Of a stretch of DNA of 64,000 nucleotides, positions 1 to 12,206 are shown piece after piece. This stretch comes from Rhexocercosporidium sp. MPI-PUGE-AT-0058 (taxonomy: Eukaryota > Ascomycota > Leotiomycetes > Helotiales). Under the pieces are notes generated by a model. That model made no database searches. It was given only the letters and a program-made list of their open reading frames with translations, and had not been told where the DNA came from. The translations under genes were made by a program, and so were the position numbers. The stretch lies in the NCBI GenBank assembly GCA_020746875.1, contig JAGTJL010000008.1:1736001-1800000 (forward strand), read 5' to 3'. The number at the start of each line of letters is the position of its first letter. Within the stretch, counting starts at the first letter, position 1.

Positions 1-3000
1 AGCCGAGTTGTTACGTAGGAATTGTGTAGCCACGAAAATGCTTTCAGTCTATGCAAAGTGGAAAGGCGCCGCCTATCTGAAAGCCACTCTTCAGAGAGTC
101 TTGGAGCGTCTAGTGCTAACCTCCAAAGATCTTGATCTTGAGCTGGATCCTGCTCGTACTTCATCTGTCGAGGAACTACAGAAGAACGCTCTGCAACTCC
201 GGGTTGTCGCTAAGGTGTTTATCGATGATATTTGTAATTCCGCAGCACATATACCCATTTCTTTCAGGAAAATATGTAGCATCGTAAGTTTTCCAGACAT
301 GCTGAAGATGTGGTGGTATGATCTAATCTTGGTCTCAGATATCATCCGCTGTGATGAAAAGATTCCCCGAAGCCAAATTCACAGCAGTTGGGGCGTTCAT
401 TTTCCTACGGTTCTTTTGTCCTGCTATTGTAGCACCCGATGTTGAAGGGCTCATTACAGCGGCGCCCTCAAAAGAGATGAGGCGTGGTTTACTTCTCATT
501 GCCAAAGTCGTTCAGAATCTAGCCAACAATGTTCTCTTTGGCGCTAAGGAGCCGTACATGTTTCCACTCAACGACTTTCTGACGCAAAACATCTATCGTG
601 TGACGACATTCTTGCGAGAGATTTCCGTTAGTACTCCATCTCACGTCTAGATAATAGTTTCTCATCCTAGCAGGTACCTCCAAACATGGTCGAGCCCGTC
701 ATTGAGTCAGAATCCTTTGACTTTGGATCTTGCGTAGCCTTGCATCGATTCTTGTACGATCATTGGGATCATGTTCGACAGAAGATTGTCATCAGGGAGA
801 GGAAAGGTGCCGTTCGCTCCCTCCTGGACGTCACCAAGGGTCAGATTCCAATCTTAGAAGCCTTGCGCAAGCTCATTACCAACTTGGGCCCTCCGCCAAT
901 GGATGTTTCGTGGAATCGACCCGCCATTTCCTCGAACAGTCCACCATCGTACTCGCGATTCCAGCACTTCATGCTCAGGAACGCTGGCAGAAACACCGAG
1001 TCCCTCGTCTCAACTCGTGCTGTATATGATGGTGGTGAAAGCAAGGTAAGCAATAGCGCAATCGTATTTTCCTCCTCGATGCTAACGGCGTATAGGATGG
1101 CCTTCCAATGATCTGTATCATACTTCGCAACATAGATACGGAGACGACAGACTACGAGCTTCTCCTTTTTGGATACCTTAAGGTATATCCCAAATTCAGC
1201 CTCACGCGTTGCTGATGCTGATCATTCTATAGATCGCAAGTCGCATGTGGCATCGGCCGTTTGGAATTCTCATAGATGCAACTTGCTATAACGGCCAAAA
1301 CGAACCTCAAGATGCATTATTCCGAAAATTGGATCTCCTTACCCCATCAGAACTTTCGAAACAGCTGTCGAGAGTTTATGTCTACAACATGAACAGCGCT
1401 TTCAGGTAAGTAGTCAAAGACTATCCATCTGACAGCTATTTATCTAGCCATAGGAAATGTTTTCGTCGAATCTTAAGGCTCGCTGCAAAAAGTGAAAACA
1501 GCGCATTCCATCCGAAGAACGTCGACTATCATCTCATCGGTAGCCTTCAAGACCTTCAAGCGCATTTCCACCTCAGCCAACTCCACCTACCAAAAGAGAC
1601 AATCAGCGTTGTCACTGACACAAGATACGTATTCCAGCCAATTGTCAGGCTCTCCAAGACTAAAGGTAAGATTGAAGTGGTGATCAAGGTGGGGAGTCAG
1701 TTCGTGCAGGTCACCACTACGAAAAAACAAGAAGTCGTGCCAGGATTAAGGCTACATGCAACCGTCAACGATATTTTCCGTCTCTCTGAGGTTGATGAAG
1801 CACCGACCTCGATCCAAACCGAGGATGATTCAGCCTTTGGCCTCCGCACGGAAAACGGTAAAATCGTCATGTACTTCACAAGCCCCAGGAAGCCAGACGT
1901 TCTTCAAGCCATCAGAGGCGCCAAGGCCAAGTATGGGAAAGAGTTGAGAGCACTCAAGTCTTTTGAGAGGCTTGTGCGACCGCAGGATGTCCCTGGTACG
2001 CTCCTCAATATTGCTCTAACCAACATGGCAAGTTCCGATCAAGTTCTTCGACTGGCTTCTTACAACCTCCTATGCGCCCTCTGTCGGGCTTTCAAGTTTG
2101 CCGCAGATTCCAAGTTTTTGAGCGCAAAAGGTATGAAACCCAGGAACATTTTCCGCAACAGTCTGCTAACGGTGATCTAGAACTCTGTGTGCCATTGAAT
2201 CCATCTCATTTCATTGTCGACATAAGCCAACAACTTGCTCAGTCCGAACCACAGCTCACAGCCGATTTTCTCAACGAGTTCTTTGTCGGATGGGAGAGCT
2301 TTCCTTACTCTCAGCGACCGATGAGTCTTGCATATATGGCGCCATGGCTGCCAGGTCTGAGGACCAGCCTGATACCCAATGACTTAGACAGCGATAAAGC
2401 GAGAGAAAAGGTCGCCGCAATATTCCGAAGACTTATCGAGGTGGCAATCTCTGACATCGCCCTTGGTACAACTTTGGAGCAGAACATCTGGCCTGTTGTC
2501 ACCAGCGACGAGATATATACTGACATCTTCTTGGATGAGGTCGTCAAGGCTGCTTTGAGTTTCGGCGTGAATGACGAGCGTACAGAGGTACTTGGATCCG
2601 TAATTGCCTCACTCGGAACAGTCAGTATTCGAGGCAAACTGCTTTCGCGGCTCCGCAAAGCTCTAAATCGAAGTTCATTACGACCAACGAGGCACCTCCC
2701 TGAGAATACTGTCTGGGGCGAAATATGTGTGCTCATTCGACTCTGTCTCTCAACGTCCTTCGACAGCGGCGCTCAATCCCAGCTCTACTTACCAGAGCTC
2801 TTCCACCTTGTCACTATGCTTGCCAATACCGGAGCTTCAGATGTACGATTGATGGTTCATCGTTTACTTATCAACACTGTCCATGCAATGTGTACCACAT
2901 TCGGACTAGAAGAAAGCAAGCTTGCCCGATTAAAAGTGTTACTTACGTCACTCTCCGACCCCCGAACGGATTCGTTATTCAATATTTCTACCAGAGACGG

Positions 3001-4402
3001 GGTGGCTATTGCATCTTCCCAGGACTCGGGGATTCCATCTTTAATAGCAACCGAATCACTAGCAGTCCTACTATCCGAAATTAGTACAGTAGCTGCTACG
3101 ACAGTCGACATGTCAAACGCATGGCGCTCGCGGTGGATGAGCTTAGTCGCCAGCACTGCTTTTCAAAGTAATCCCGCCATTCAGCCTCGTGCATTTACAG
3201 TAATGGGGTGCCTGGCACGTCAAGATGTGGACGATGACCTTCTCTATCAAGTTCTTGTGGCTCTCAGGAGTAGCATTGGCCGTTTCATGGAAGAGAATGA
3301 CGGCGAAATGCTCATTGCTATCGTCACATCACTCACTAAGATGATGGACAAGCTTCCATCAGCTTCTCGCTACGGCATGCAGATGTTCTGGCTCGCTCTG
3401 TCGCTGGTTAGACTCGTTCCACTGATGCTTTTCAACTGCACTGCATTGTTCCTGGATGCCGTACTCAACAATATTGCCACATCGGGGGATTTCAAAAGTG
3501 GTCGAATGGTACCGACTTTGCTACAGGGCAGACTTCCACTAGAAGATGCTGCTTTGCAACTTGACGAAATTTACGGCATTCACTTCAATATTGAGAACTT
3601 CCACTTTGCAGTTTGTGCTTCGTTGGTCAAAGGGCTCACCGATTCAGTCACCAAGGCGACAGCTATTCGAGTACTGTCGACATTCCTGGAAGTTACCACT
3701 TCAAACTCAGCACTTGAGACGAAGGCTCCGAAAGATCTCAGTGCATTTCCTTACCTCGGCCTGCTTATCTCTCGAGCGATGACCCCAGAAGAATCCAAAG
3801 AAAATCTTTGGCTCGCAGGTTGGACTTCTGTCGATGATGAAATTACTGCAGAGGGCGTACTGGACATGATAGATCTCCAAATGGTCAAGGACAAGGAGCT
3901 GTTGCTAAATGCCGCTATTAGCATCGTTGATTTCCACTACCTGGAAGATATGGTACAGAATCGAGGCCTCCTCTGGCTGAACAGAGTTGCCAGTAGACGG
4001 CCAACAGTTGTTCTTCATCTGTGAGTGAATCTTTCCGAAATACTCGGCGCACCCCTACTAACCCTTGTGTGACAGCTGCGGACCTGTCATCCGTATTCTC
4101 GATGATGTTCTTATTTCATGCCAAAATGCCATAACACTAGAATCCGCCCATCTATTGATGAGAACCTTGACATCAAACCCAAAGTTCTCTGGAGGTGTTG
4201 ATACTTCGGAAATGCTGGAAGATGTTCTCGATGGCATAGGTTTCGGTGGCATATGGCGCTCCTCCACTTTCCATTCGGTCAATGAACATGACAGGCAATG
4301 TACTGCTCTGACCGACCGTCTCATTGAGGTAAGTTAATCGCTTTCCCCGCCTGAGTAGTGCTCAAATAAATTGCTGATACATCTCAGCTCATCATTGCAT
4401 GA
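1..4402 (+). CDS. Neurofibromin-type Ras GTPase-activating protein (Ira1/Ira2/NF1 family), 5'-partial
   Basis: Accelerates GTP hydrolysis on Ras and so damps Ras/cAMP signalling. The window opens inside the RasGAP domain and holds the last ~1,329 residues. Exons, joined in frame: 2-283, 339-626, 671-1045, 1096-1182, 1233-1405, 1454-2130, 2181-4020, 4076-4328 and 4388-4402; the acceptor near 670 could also be 673. Exon 2 carries the RasGAP signature FLRFFCPAIVAPD followed by LLLIAKVVQNLANN. Exons 4-6 encode the Sec14/CRAL-TRIO module (IDATCYNGQNEPQ) and a PH-like segment, the bipartite lipid-binding unit that follows the GAP domain in NF1. The long exon 7 is helical-repeat-like. The last exon adds only LIIA before TGA at 4400-4402. 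No stops or RIP damage are seen although a repeat nest starts 1 kb downstream. The start lies outside the window. Confidence 0.93.
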
Positions 4403-4802
4403 GCTTGCACATGAGGATATCACTCCTCGAATCTCTTTGATGTTTATGACGGATGATTTATGAGAAAAGTGTGGTAGGATCTTTTAAGGTTTCCTGAATA
4501 TGATACCCCGTTTCCTAGCAATCGCTGGAAGTCACTTCTGTGTATCTTTGCTCTAGTGATGAAAAGCAACTGTGATTTTACAATTCCATGGATCTGAACA
4601 AAAGTCAAGTCCCTATTGCGGTGGCAATTCGCTAAATTAATATATATGCCCATTTCCATCTGCCATAAGAGCTTAATGATATTGTATTCGACTTAGATGA
4701 CAGAACTGGCAGCTCCATCGAGGAATGTTTCTCGCGCTAGCCGCAAACACATTGGCATCCCACATTACCTTCTCAGTTCAAGGGCCCGACGACAAGCCTT
4801 AC
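4403..4802. other. Intergenic, between convergent genes
   Basis: About 400 bases between the RasGAP stop and the 3' end of the adenine deaminase fragment. No coding frame, RNA gene or repeat is recognised. It should hold the two converging 3' UTRs. Confidence 0.6.
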
Positions 4803-5432
4803 CTATGCAATGGTGATATCCATAATCTTACGTATATCATGGGCGTGACTCGGACAGCGGCAGCAGACCCTCACAGGCGCACGCTGCCCTGCATCGATGA
4901 CCATCTTTGCTTCCAGGTCGTCCCCAAGTACCACGTCCATCAGGCCTTGCGTCTTACAGTCAACCAAGCCCAATTCAGTCAGGCCTAGATCAGGAACAGC
5001 AATAAGGCCAACAAAGCTCATGATCATAAAGGGCGATTTGATCTTGCATCCTAGTCTCGTGGCTGCTTCGTCGCATGCAATGAAGTCATCCCGAACGCTT
5101 TCCCAGGTTCTCGAGGCCATACAGCCAGCAGCATCAAGCTGAACGGATGAAAGAACTTTTCCATCAAGCACCACAGCAAATCCTCCGCCTAGAATTTCGA
5201 TGGATCTCACTGCGCCTGCGATTTCTCTATCGGAGGTACCAATCACAACAAGGTTCTGATTCTCGCAGTTCGTAGTACATGCGATCGCCCCTCGTTCAAG
5301 ACCAAAACGTCGAACAAATCCCACTCCGCAATTCCTGGTACCATGGTGGCGATCGATCACTACAATTTTGAGGATATCTCTACTTGTATCCCCTTCGATA
5401 GATCCGGACGATGAGATAGGGAGGATCGCATG
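4803..5432 (-). pseudogene. Adenine deaminase-like protein, C-terminal half (cut off by a Copia insertion)
   Basis: Open minus-strand frame matching the C-terminal domain of prokaryote-type adenine deaminase (Ade; adenine to hypoxanthine plus ammonia). Family features seen: VVIDRHHGTRNCGVGFVRRF, then GLERGAIACTTNCENQNLVV, IGTSDREIAGAV, ILGGGFAVVLDGKV and, near the end, DLGLTELGLVDC. The frame stays open upstream to 5474 only because it runs into the LTR; the host part ends at the GCATG target duplication (5428-5432). The rest of the gene lies 24.66 kb away at 30093-31321 on the same strand. The final ~40 residues do not look like the family and may be an extension. This half shows little RIP damage, unlike the adjoining repeat. 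Alone it cannot be functional: the metal-binding N-terminal half is separated and broken. Confidence 0.85.
5428..5432. repeat. Target site duplication GCATG, left copy
   Basis: GCATG directly precedes the LTR start (TGATAG) at 5433. An identical GCATG follows the right LTR at 30093-30097. Five bases is usual for Copia integration, and this defines the exact break in the host gene. Confidence 0.88.
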
Positions 5433-5556
5433 TGATAGAAAAGCGTGTGTAATTCTATATATTAGAGCGTACAAAGTAAAAGGGGTAGAGTCTAAGTGGC
5501 GTGACCAGAGGTACGCAGTACCTTAGATATACGCTACATAGACTCACTTTCTAATA
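5433..5556 (-). repeat. Copia LTR, left copy (3' LTR of the element)
   Basis: 124 bp. Near-identical to 29969-30092, with transition differences only (for example the end reads CTAATA here and CTAACA in the right copy). It contains the recognisable stretch GTGGCGTGACCAGAGGTACG. Confidence 0.92.
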
Positions 5557-5939
5557 TGCCCCCTACTCTAAAGCTCCATATTAAATTCTAATTAAGAATA
5601 CAGGTTTCCTAGCTCTTTAATTAAGCTCTTAAGTTTAGCTCGTATTTCTAACGTTATAAGTCGTATTTTAACGTTAAGGCTCGTATTCGGGTTCCCTAGG
5701 CCTCATTAACTTCTATAATATAGCTTTCCCAGCTTATATAGCGCTTATATCTCCCTCTTAAAGGGAGTTCAGCTACTCCGCAGCATTTCTGCTTACGTTA
5801 CAATACAAAAGTACCTTAATTAATTATCTCTAAGTCTTCCGTATATTTGCATTCCCTTATAGCTTTTATATATGTCCATTATGTCCATTCCGGTATAGCC
5901 TCCACTCCTAGCTCTTCGACGGTAGGCCTATATAACCCT

Positions 5940-7481
5940 TATATTTCTTAAACGCAGGACCTAGTAACGCCTTCGTAAGAGCGTCTGCCATATTATTATT
6001 CCCTAGTATATATTATATAGTTATTTTCCTTACTAAAACTATATTATCGCGTATAAAGAAGTGGCGAATGTCGATATACTTGAATTTAAAAGTAAATTTA
6101 CGCTTTTTATAAAGAGATTCCGCTGTTATATTATCGAGGTAAAGTGTCGGAGGTTTCGTAAAAGTAATTCCTAAGTTTTTTTATAACTTCAGTATTTATA
6201 TTACTTCCTTTAATCCGTCGCTAATAGCCATTATCTTTAAATCTTCGCTGCTAAAAGCTGTCGACTTCTGAACGTTAATAAATTAGCTAATAACTGCGTT
6301 ATTAAATTTAATTAGTTACGCTTAAAATAACTTCTTATTACCTTTTATTCCTTATATAGCATTTATATAATAATTAAATAAACTGTAATTAGTTATATTT
6401 CTTCCGTTATAAGTAATTCCGTTATTAATTATAACTTTAAGGTATTATAAGAAAGGCTTTATATACTATAAGTACATTTCCGTAGGTTTTAATATATACC
6501 GTACTAACTAATTAATAATATATACAATATCAGGTCTCGTAAAGTTCGTGAGGTAAATAAAGGAGTCTATAATCTACTAGTAAAGTGAGGTCTTTTAAAT
6601 ATTCAATTAAAGTGCGTCTTCTTAACTCTTAAGCACTGTTCTTACTATTATAAGTAACTTAACTCTATTCGCATTTGCTATATTAAACCTTTTTAACACT
6701 TTTAATATATAAAAAGACTAATGTATTTTAAGCGTCTTTGCTAATCGATTCCGTTTAATTTAAAATCCTATAAAGGTAATTATAAAGCCTAAGTCTTTGC
6801 CTTTTTATTTCTTTAGGATTTAACCTTTAAAATAATTGACGTGTTATTTTGGCCTTATAATTAATATATTATTAATAAAGACGAGTACGTACGATTTTTT
6901 AACTTTACCTTAATAAATAAAGAGATTTAAATTCGCATTTAATTATATAAGACTAAACGTAATCTTCATTACTTCTTTTACTATTAGCTACTACTCCTTA
7001 AGTGCTTGTTTTAAGCCGTAAAGGCTCCGCAAAAGCTTCAAATACGCGTTTCCTTTTCCTTTTAACTCTAAGTGTATTATTTCGACGAAAAATTATAATA
7101 TCTCCATATATATTTCCTCTTTTAATATTAAGTTTAAGAACGCGGTGTTAATATCGACGTAATTAGCTTCGTAATCGCATTAAGTAGCTAAAGCTAGTAA
7201 TACTTTAAGTATTATCGGTCGTACGACGCTAGCGTAAGTATTAAAGTAGTCGCTATTATATTATTACTTAAAACCTTTTATAATAATACGTGCTTTCCTA
7301 CGTATAAAGGAGCCATTTAAATGTGTCTTATTATAGAGTATTAGCTTTAAAGTAATTAGTTTCTTTTTAATTAATAGCTTTTTATACCGTATTTTATATG
7401 TCCCCGTAATACGTAACGCGTTATATTTTTTTTTAATTATAAGCATTTATTTAACTTCATTTTCTTATAAAGCTTATTCTA
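5940..7481 (-). pseudogene. Copia reverse transcriptase / RNase H, RIP-inactivated
   Basis: Minus-strand remnant of the C-terminal Copia polyprotein. At 6868-6891 it reads YVLVFIN-N, where the catalytic pair is Asp-Asp in active enzymes; both Asp-to-Asn changes are the G-to-A expected from RIP. At 5945-5991 it reads MADALTKALLGPAFKKYK, the usual RNase H tail. Many stops are present. The upstream part of the polyprotein resumes at 26972, beyond Gypsy A. Confidence 0.85.
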
Positions 7482-7975
7482 TGTTACGGTCCGTGTATTT
7501 ACTCGGTGTAAATACAGTGGGTTATGTTAATCTTAATAATCGAGAAGTAAGTATATTACGTATAATAAAATAAATAATAATTAATATAATTAAAATACTA
7601 TTTTTAATTAAGCATAAAGCTCTTATTTAATAATAGACGTGTTAGTTTTTTATAAAACCTTTATATTATACAACCGCTAAGACCGCTAGGTCCTATCGGT
7701 CCTAGACCTCTGGACCTCAGCGGTCTAGCGGTCTATTACGTAAGAAGGTCGCGTAATTTAAGGGCTTATTTGCCTTTTAGTCGTTTATTAATAATAATAT
7801 TCTTATAATATATAACTTATAAAATCCTAAGTATTAAGGTCTTTTAAAAGGATATTTTTAAAAGTAATACTTTCTTAATATATTCTTTTTAAAACCTTTA
7901 CTCTCTTAAGCCTAAGGTTTTAAGTATTACGCTGTCCTAGGGTTTAATGTCACGGGACGCGGGGCGTTTATAATA
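7482..7975 (-). repeat. Gypsy A LTR, left copy (3' LTR)
   Basis: 494 bp, starting TGTTACGG. It holds a GGTC-rich palindromic patch around 7677-7735 with repeated CGGTCTAGCGGT-like words, and it ends GGGCGTTTATAATA. The partner is 26473-26966. Confidence 0.93.
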
Positions 7976-8129
7976 CTATTCCCTTCTTAGCCTAACGTGG
8001 TCCTTACGCTTAAATAACTTAAGGAAATATTGTATATATTCTACGGCTATCTTCCCTTTTTATTATGATTAAATAAGTATATATTAAAGAAAAAGATATA
8101 ATACCTTTTAAAAAAAAAGAGAATAGTTT

Positions 8130-8590
8130 ATCTTATCTTATAAAATCAAAAAGAACGGTTTCGAGACGATACCTTATACGTTTTATACTCGAAATGGCAA
8201 GACGTGTATAGTGTCCTCCGAATCGAGTCGTTGCTCGGAATATACTAGAGTTAGTAAAAGATATAATGTCGAGATGCCCTTAATTAAGAGTTAAGATGCT
8301 CTTAAAAAGGCAAAAGAAAAGCTGGACGAAGAGGAGGCGTAGACACGTCGCGCCTTATAAAAGGCCGCGGCCCGCCTAAACCGTTTGTCTCGTTAATAAA
8401 AGTTTTTAAAAAAGCGGGAAGTCGAAATACTTTATCGTAATCTTAAAAATATAAATAAGTTAAAAAAAGCGGAGGCGCGAGAGGTTATAAAGAGAGAAAG
8501 GCAAAAGGCCTCCGCTATTCGCCCGCCTACCCCGCCATCCGCCGTCGACTTCGCCGAATTCCTTTTAATTAAATAAGTCTTACTTAACTT
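8130..8590 (+). pseudogene. Antisense additional ORF in Gypsy A: Cys-rich head plus charged coiled coil
   Basis: Runs on the plus strand, opposite to gag-pol, between the polypurine tract and the end of pol. The frame reads a Cys-rich start (KTCIVSSESSRCSE, with the next Cys position read as Tyr, as RIP would give), followed by about 110 residues rich in Lys, Glu, Ala and Arg (DALKKAKEKLDEEEA, KFLKKREVEILYRNLK) and a Pro/Ala tail (IRPPTPPSAVDFAEF). Stops fall only at TAA/TAG where CAA/CAG is expected. From general knowledge, Cys-rich/coiled-coil ORFs of this style occur in ascomycete repeats and their role is unknown. Start and end are approximate. The element's own sense-strand 3' region would be the alternative reading, but it is less coherent here. 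Confidence 0.6.
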
Positions 8591-8899
8591 TGCGGATTTA
8601 GCTTTTTAAATAAATTTAAGTTTCGTAAATAAAACCTTTAAAATTATTTAAAATAATAAAAGTTAAACTTAAGTTTTTAAATATTTTCAGATTATAAGTA
8701 TCCTTTTTACTTAATTAAGTATTTAACGACGCCGCGGAAATATTAATAGTTTAAAATAGTTTCGACGTCGTATTTGGCGTTCGGGTTTACCGATTATACT
8801 TTTATAATAAGGGCCGGTAGTACTCCTAATAGTACTAGTTCGAGGAGAAATATATAAAATACCGGGTAAATATTTATAATTTTCGGAAGTACTAATTAA

Positions 8900-11800
8900 T
8901 AATTGACTAATCCTTTGACTTTTGCAATTTTAAATAGTCCTAGTTTTTTATAATTTAATTTATTATTTAATTACTTAATTATAATATTCTTTTTAAGTAA
9001 GTATACTTTATCTCTCTTTTTTAGCGTTAGTCTTATATTACGCTTTTTATTATAATAAATGATTAATCTTTATATAATAAATAAAATATTTATTAATAGT
9101 TTATTATATAATTACTTAAGTTCATCTTGTTGTAATATAGCTTTATACGCGGTCCCTTAACTCGTAATTAATGTATTATATGCCGTCGGGTTATACTTGT
9201 AGTTCGCATAAAACGGCGATACTTTAATAGTCTTTTAATCTACGTTATTATATATAAACTAAGCGGTTAAGAGTAATTAAACTTAATCGTCTTATTTATA
9301 ATTTACGTAATATTAAAGATAAGTCTTTATTATTTAATTAACTCGTTTTATTTAGCCGTCGGTTTAAAGGTAAAATACTATTAATATCTTTTATTTTATT
9401 TTTAAGAGTAATATTAATGTTTTTTAAAACTTTAAGGTAAAGAGCTTATTTTTATTTAAAATGACCTCGTTTAGTATTCCGTGATTCGCGAAAATCGTTT
9501 AAAGGAATACCTACGCTATTATAGGCGCGTCTTATATGCTTAATATTAATACTATATACGCGTACTTTGTTATTCTATTTATTATTACGTAAACCGAATC
9601 GTAAGTAATCTTAATAATTAAATCCTTTAAGGGTAATAATTTGACTACAAAGTCTAAGGCGATTGACTTCTATAGGCGTGGCGGTGTCGTTAATAACTTT
9701 ATAAGCCCGTACGGCGCGTAACGATTTGCCTTATTTTATATATATATATTATAAAATAAGATTACGTCTTTAATTACTTTTCTTATTCTTAGGAAATAAT
9801 ATTCTTTAAAAAGCCTTAATAATATCTTAATTATTTCTTAATGTCTATAAGTCGGTAGCTTATATTATTCCTTAACGAAGTCTATTTTATTCCGCGTAAG
9901 GACGTAGACTCGTTCTTAATATAAAAGAACTTTAGTATTAATAAAAGAAAATCCTTTACCTAATTATTTTTTTTATTTAGTTATTACTAAGTCGTTAGCG
10001 TAGCCTTTTTAAATTTTCTCGGGGACCTAGCTTGTCGTTACTAACTGCTTATAATTAATTATTAACAAGTTATTATCCTCTTTTAATATAATATACGATT
10101 TATATGTCTTATTTATAAGATATTTTAATTTTTTACTAAGGGCGTCGGCCTTAGCGTTTTCCGTTTTCTTAATATATAAAAATCGAAGTTTAATTATAAA
10201 AAGTATTTTATATTACCGGACTTATCGTTAGTTTAATTCTTTAATAGTCGTAAAGTAAATAAGATTTTTATAGTCCGTTAAGATTTTTACTTTATAAAGT
10301 GATCTCTTAAAGTAAACCTTTTATTTACGTATTACGTTTATAGCTTCTAATAATTCTTTATTATAAATGTCGTAATTAAGTTTTATTAATAAGAGTTTCC
10401 GCGAATGGTATACGATTAATTACTATTTGCCGTCTTTACTTAATTAACTTAATACGGCTTTAATAATATAGTCGAAAGTGTTTATCTTTATCGTGATTTC
10501 TTTATTTAAGTCGAAAGACATAAAGACTAATTCTTTAATAAAGGCTTCCTTAAGGTCTCGGAAGGTTATCTTTACTTTATTATTTTAGTTAAAGCTTTTG
10601 TTTTTATATATTAACTTTATAAGTAATGCGGCAATCTTCGAGTAGTTCTGAACGAATCGTCAGTAAAAGTTAATAAATTCTAAGAAGAATTATATTTCTT
10701 TAATATTTATAAGTCTAGTTTACTCGACGATTATTTTAACTTTTTAAGAGTTTATAATTAGTTTTATAATAATTATTATATAACTTAAGAAGGTGACCTT
10801 TTCTTTATGAAAGTGACACTTCTCGGGTTTCAAGAATATTAAAAAAGCCTCCAGCTTCCTTAATATTATTATAACGTCTTTTACGTATTATTTTTTTATT
10901 TTAAAGTAAACTAAAATATCGTCTAAATAATATATATATATTACGTTTAAATGTTATTATAAAATATTATTAATTAAACGCTAAAATATAATAGGCGCGT
11001 TAATTAATTTAAAGGATATAATCGTATACTTATAATAACCGAAACGTATATAAAATGTTATTTTTTCCTTTTCTTCTTCCGCTATTCTTACGAGGTTATA
11101 CGCGCCTTATAGGTTTAATTAAGTAAAGATCTTAGCGCCGCTAAGCTTGTCGCGTAACTCCTTAGTCAAGGGTAATACGTAATAATCTTTTTTTATAGTC
11201 TTATTTAATCGACGATAGTTAATATATACTCTTCGTCCGCCGTCCTTTTTTAATACGAAAAGGACGTTATTTTCTTAAAGGAATTTAAACTCTTAAATAA
11301 ATCCTTTTATTAGGTTTTTATTAATATATTTCTTAATCGTTATTAAGTTCGTGGCTAAATATTCCCGTAATAGTTAAAATATTAACTTTGTGCCTTTAAT
11401 TAACTTAATTTAATAATTATAATCCTAGTGTTTAAGTAAGGCGCTATTACTTAATTCTTTTTTAAATAATACCTTAAAGCGTTTGTATTTTAACGATATA
11501 TTATCTATTACGAAAGTAATTACTTTATTTTCTAACTCTTCTTTAAAAGTTACGCTTAGCCCTCTTAAGCTTTTCGCTAATTTCTTATTTTAAAAACAGT
11601 CCTTATAATTATTAAACTCCAGTTTTTGCGTTTTTTAATTAATCTTTAAGTTGTAGAGCTATATTTACGGTAGGCCTAAGATAATATTGTGTTTCTTAAT
11701 CTGGGTCACATCGAACTAAATGTATTCGGAGTATCCGCTAATTCTTATATATAATAACTTTATTTGCATATCAATCAAGCCGTTCGCGATAAGTCTTCCG

Positions 11801-11909
11801 TCGGCGAGTATTAGTTAATACTTATTCTTTTTGACTTTAATAGGCAAGAGGTATTAAATCGCAATAGTAAAAAATATAAAATTCCCTTACGCTTTAGAAT
11901 TTATTATAA
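8900..11909 (-). pseudogene. Gypsy A pol (reverse transcriptase, RNase H, integrase), RIP-inactivated
   Basis: Minus-strand remnant. Reverse transcriptase is identified by FVLKKDGGRRVYINYRRLN (about 11205-11270) and an intact YLDDILV motif (about 10905-10935). RNase H and integrase should lie from about 10500 down to 9200 by position, but I could not fix their catalytic residues through the stop codons. At 11909 the frame is cut by Gypsy B; the upstream protease and gag part continues at 24498. Confidence 0.8.
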
Positions 11910-12191
11910 TGTGGAGGAGAAAACATCAAGCACATAACAAGAAAATAGCAAAGCAAATGCCGGAAGGTAAACGTAGGAAATACCTATTTGACGAATACTA
12001 AAGATATCACATATCTAAGGAGTATAATCTATTAAGGGAAAGGAGAGGTATAATTTGAATAAGAAGGAAAAGCTATAATAATAAAAATCGTTGTTTTTCT
12101 TTAAAGGATATTACCTTAAAAGCTATCTTAAATACCGTAAGATGCAGCTTAATCACGTGACAAATAGGTCTCTGAGGTCAATCCTACTATA
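11910..12191 (-). repeat. Gypsy B LTR, left copy (3' LTR)
   Basis: 282 bp, starting TGTGGAGGAG and ending CCTACTATA. It matches 24212-24493 along its length, differing by transitions. A third, more damaged copy lies at 56484-56763. Confidence 0.93.
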
Positions 12192-12206
12192 TACGTCCCC
12201 CCCTTA

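Noticed and set aside
4803..5474. Stand-alone 223-residue minus-strand gene
   Set aside because: Its first ~14 codons are LTR sequence and the rest is only the C-terminal domain of Ade. The start codon is created by the insertion.
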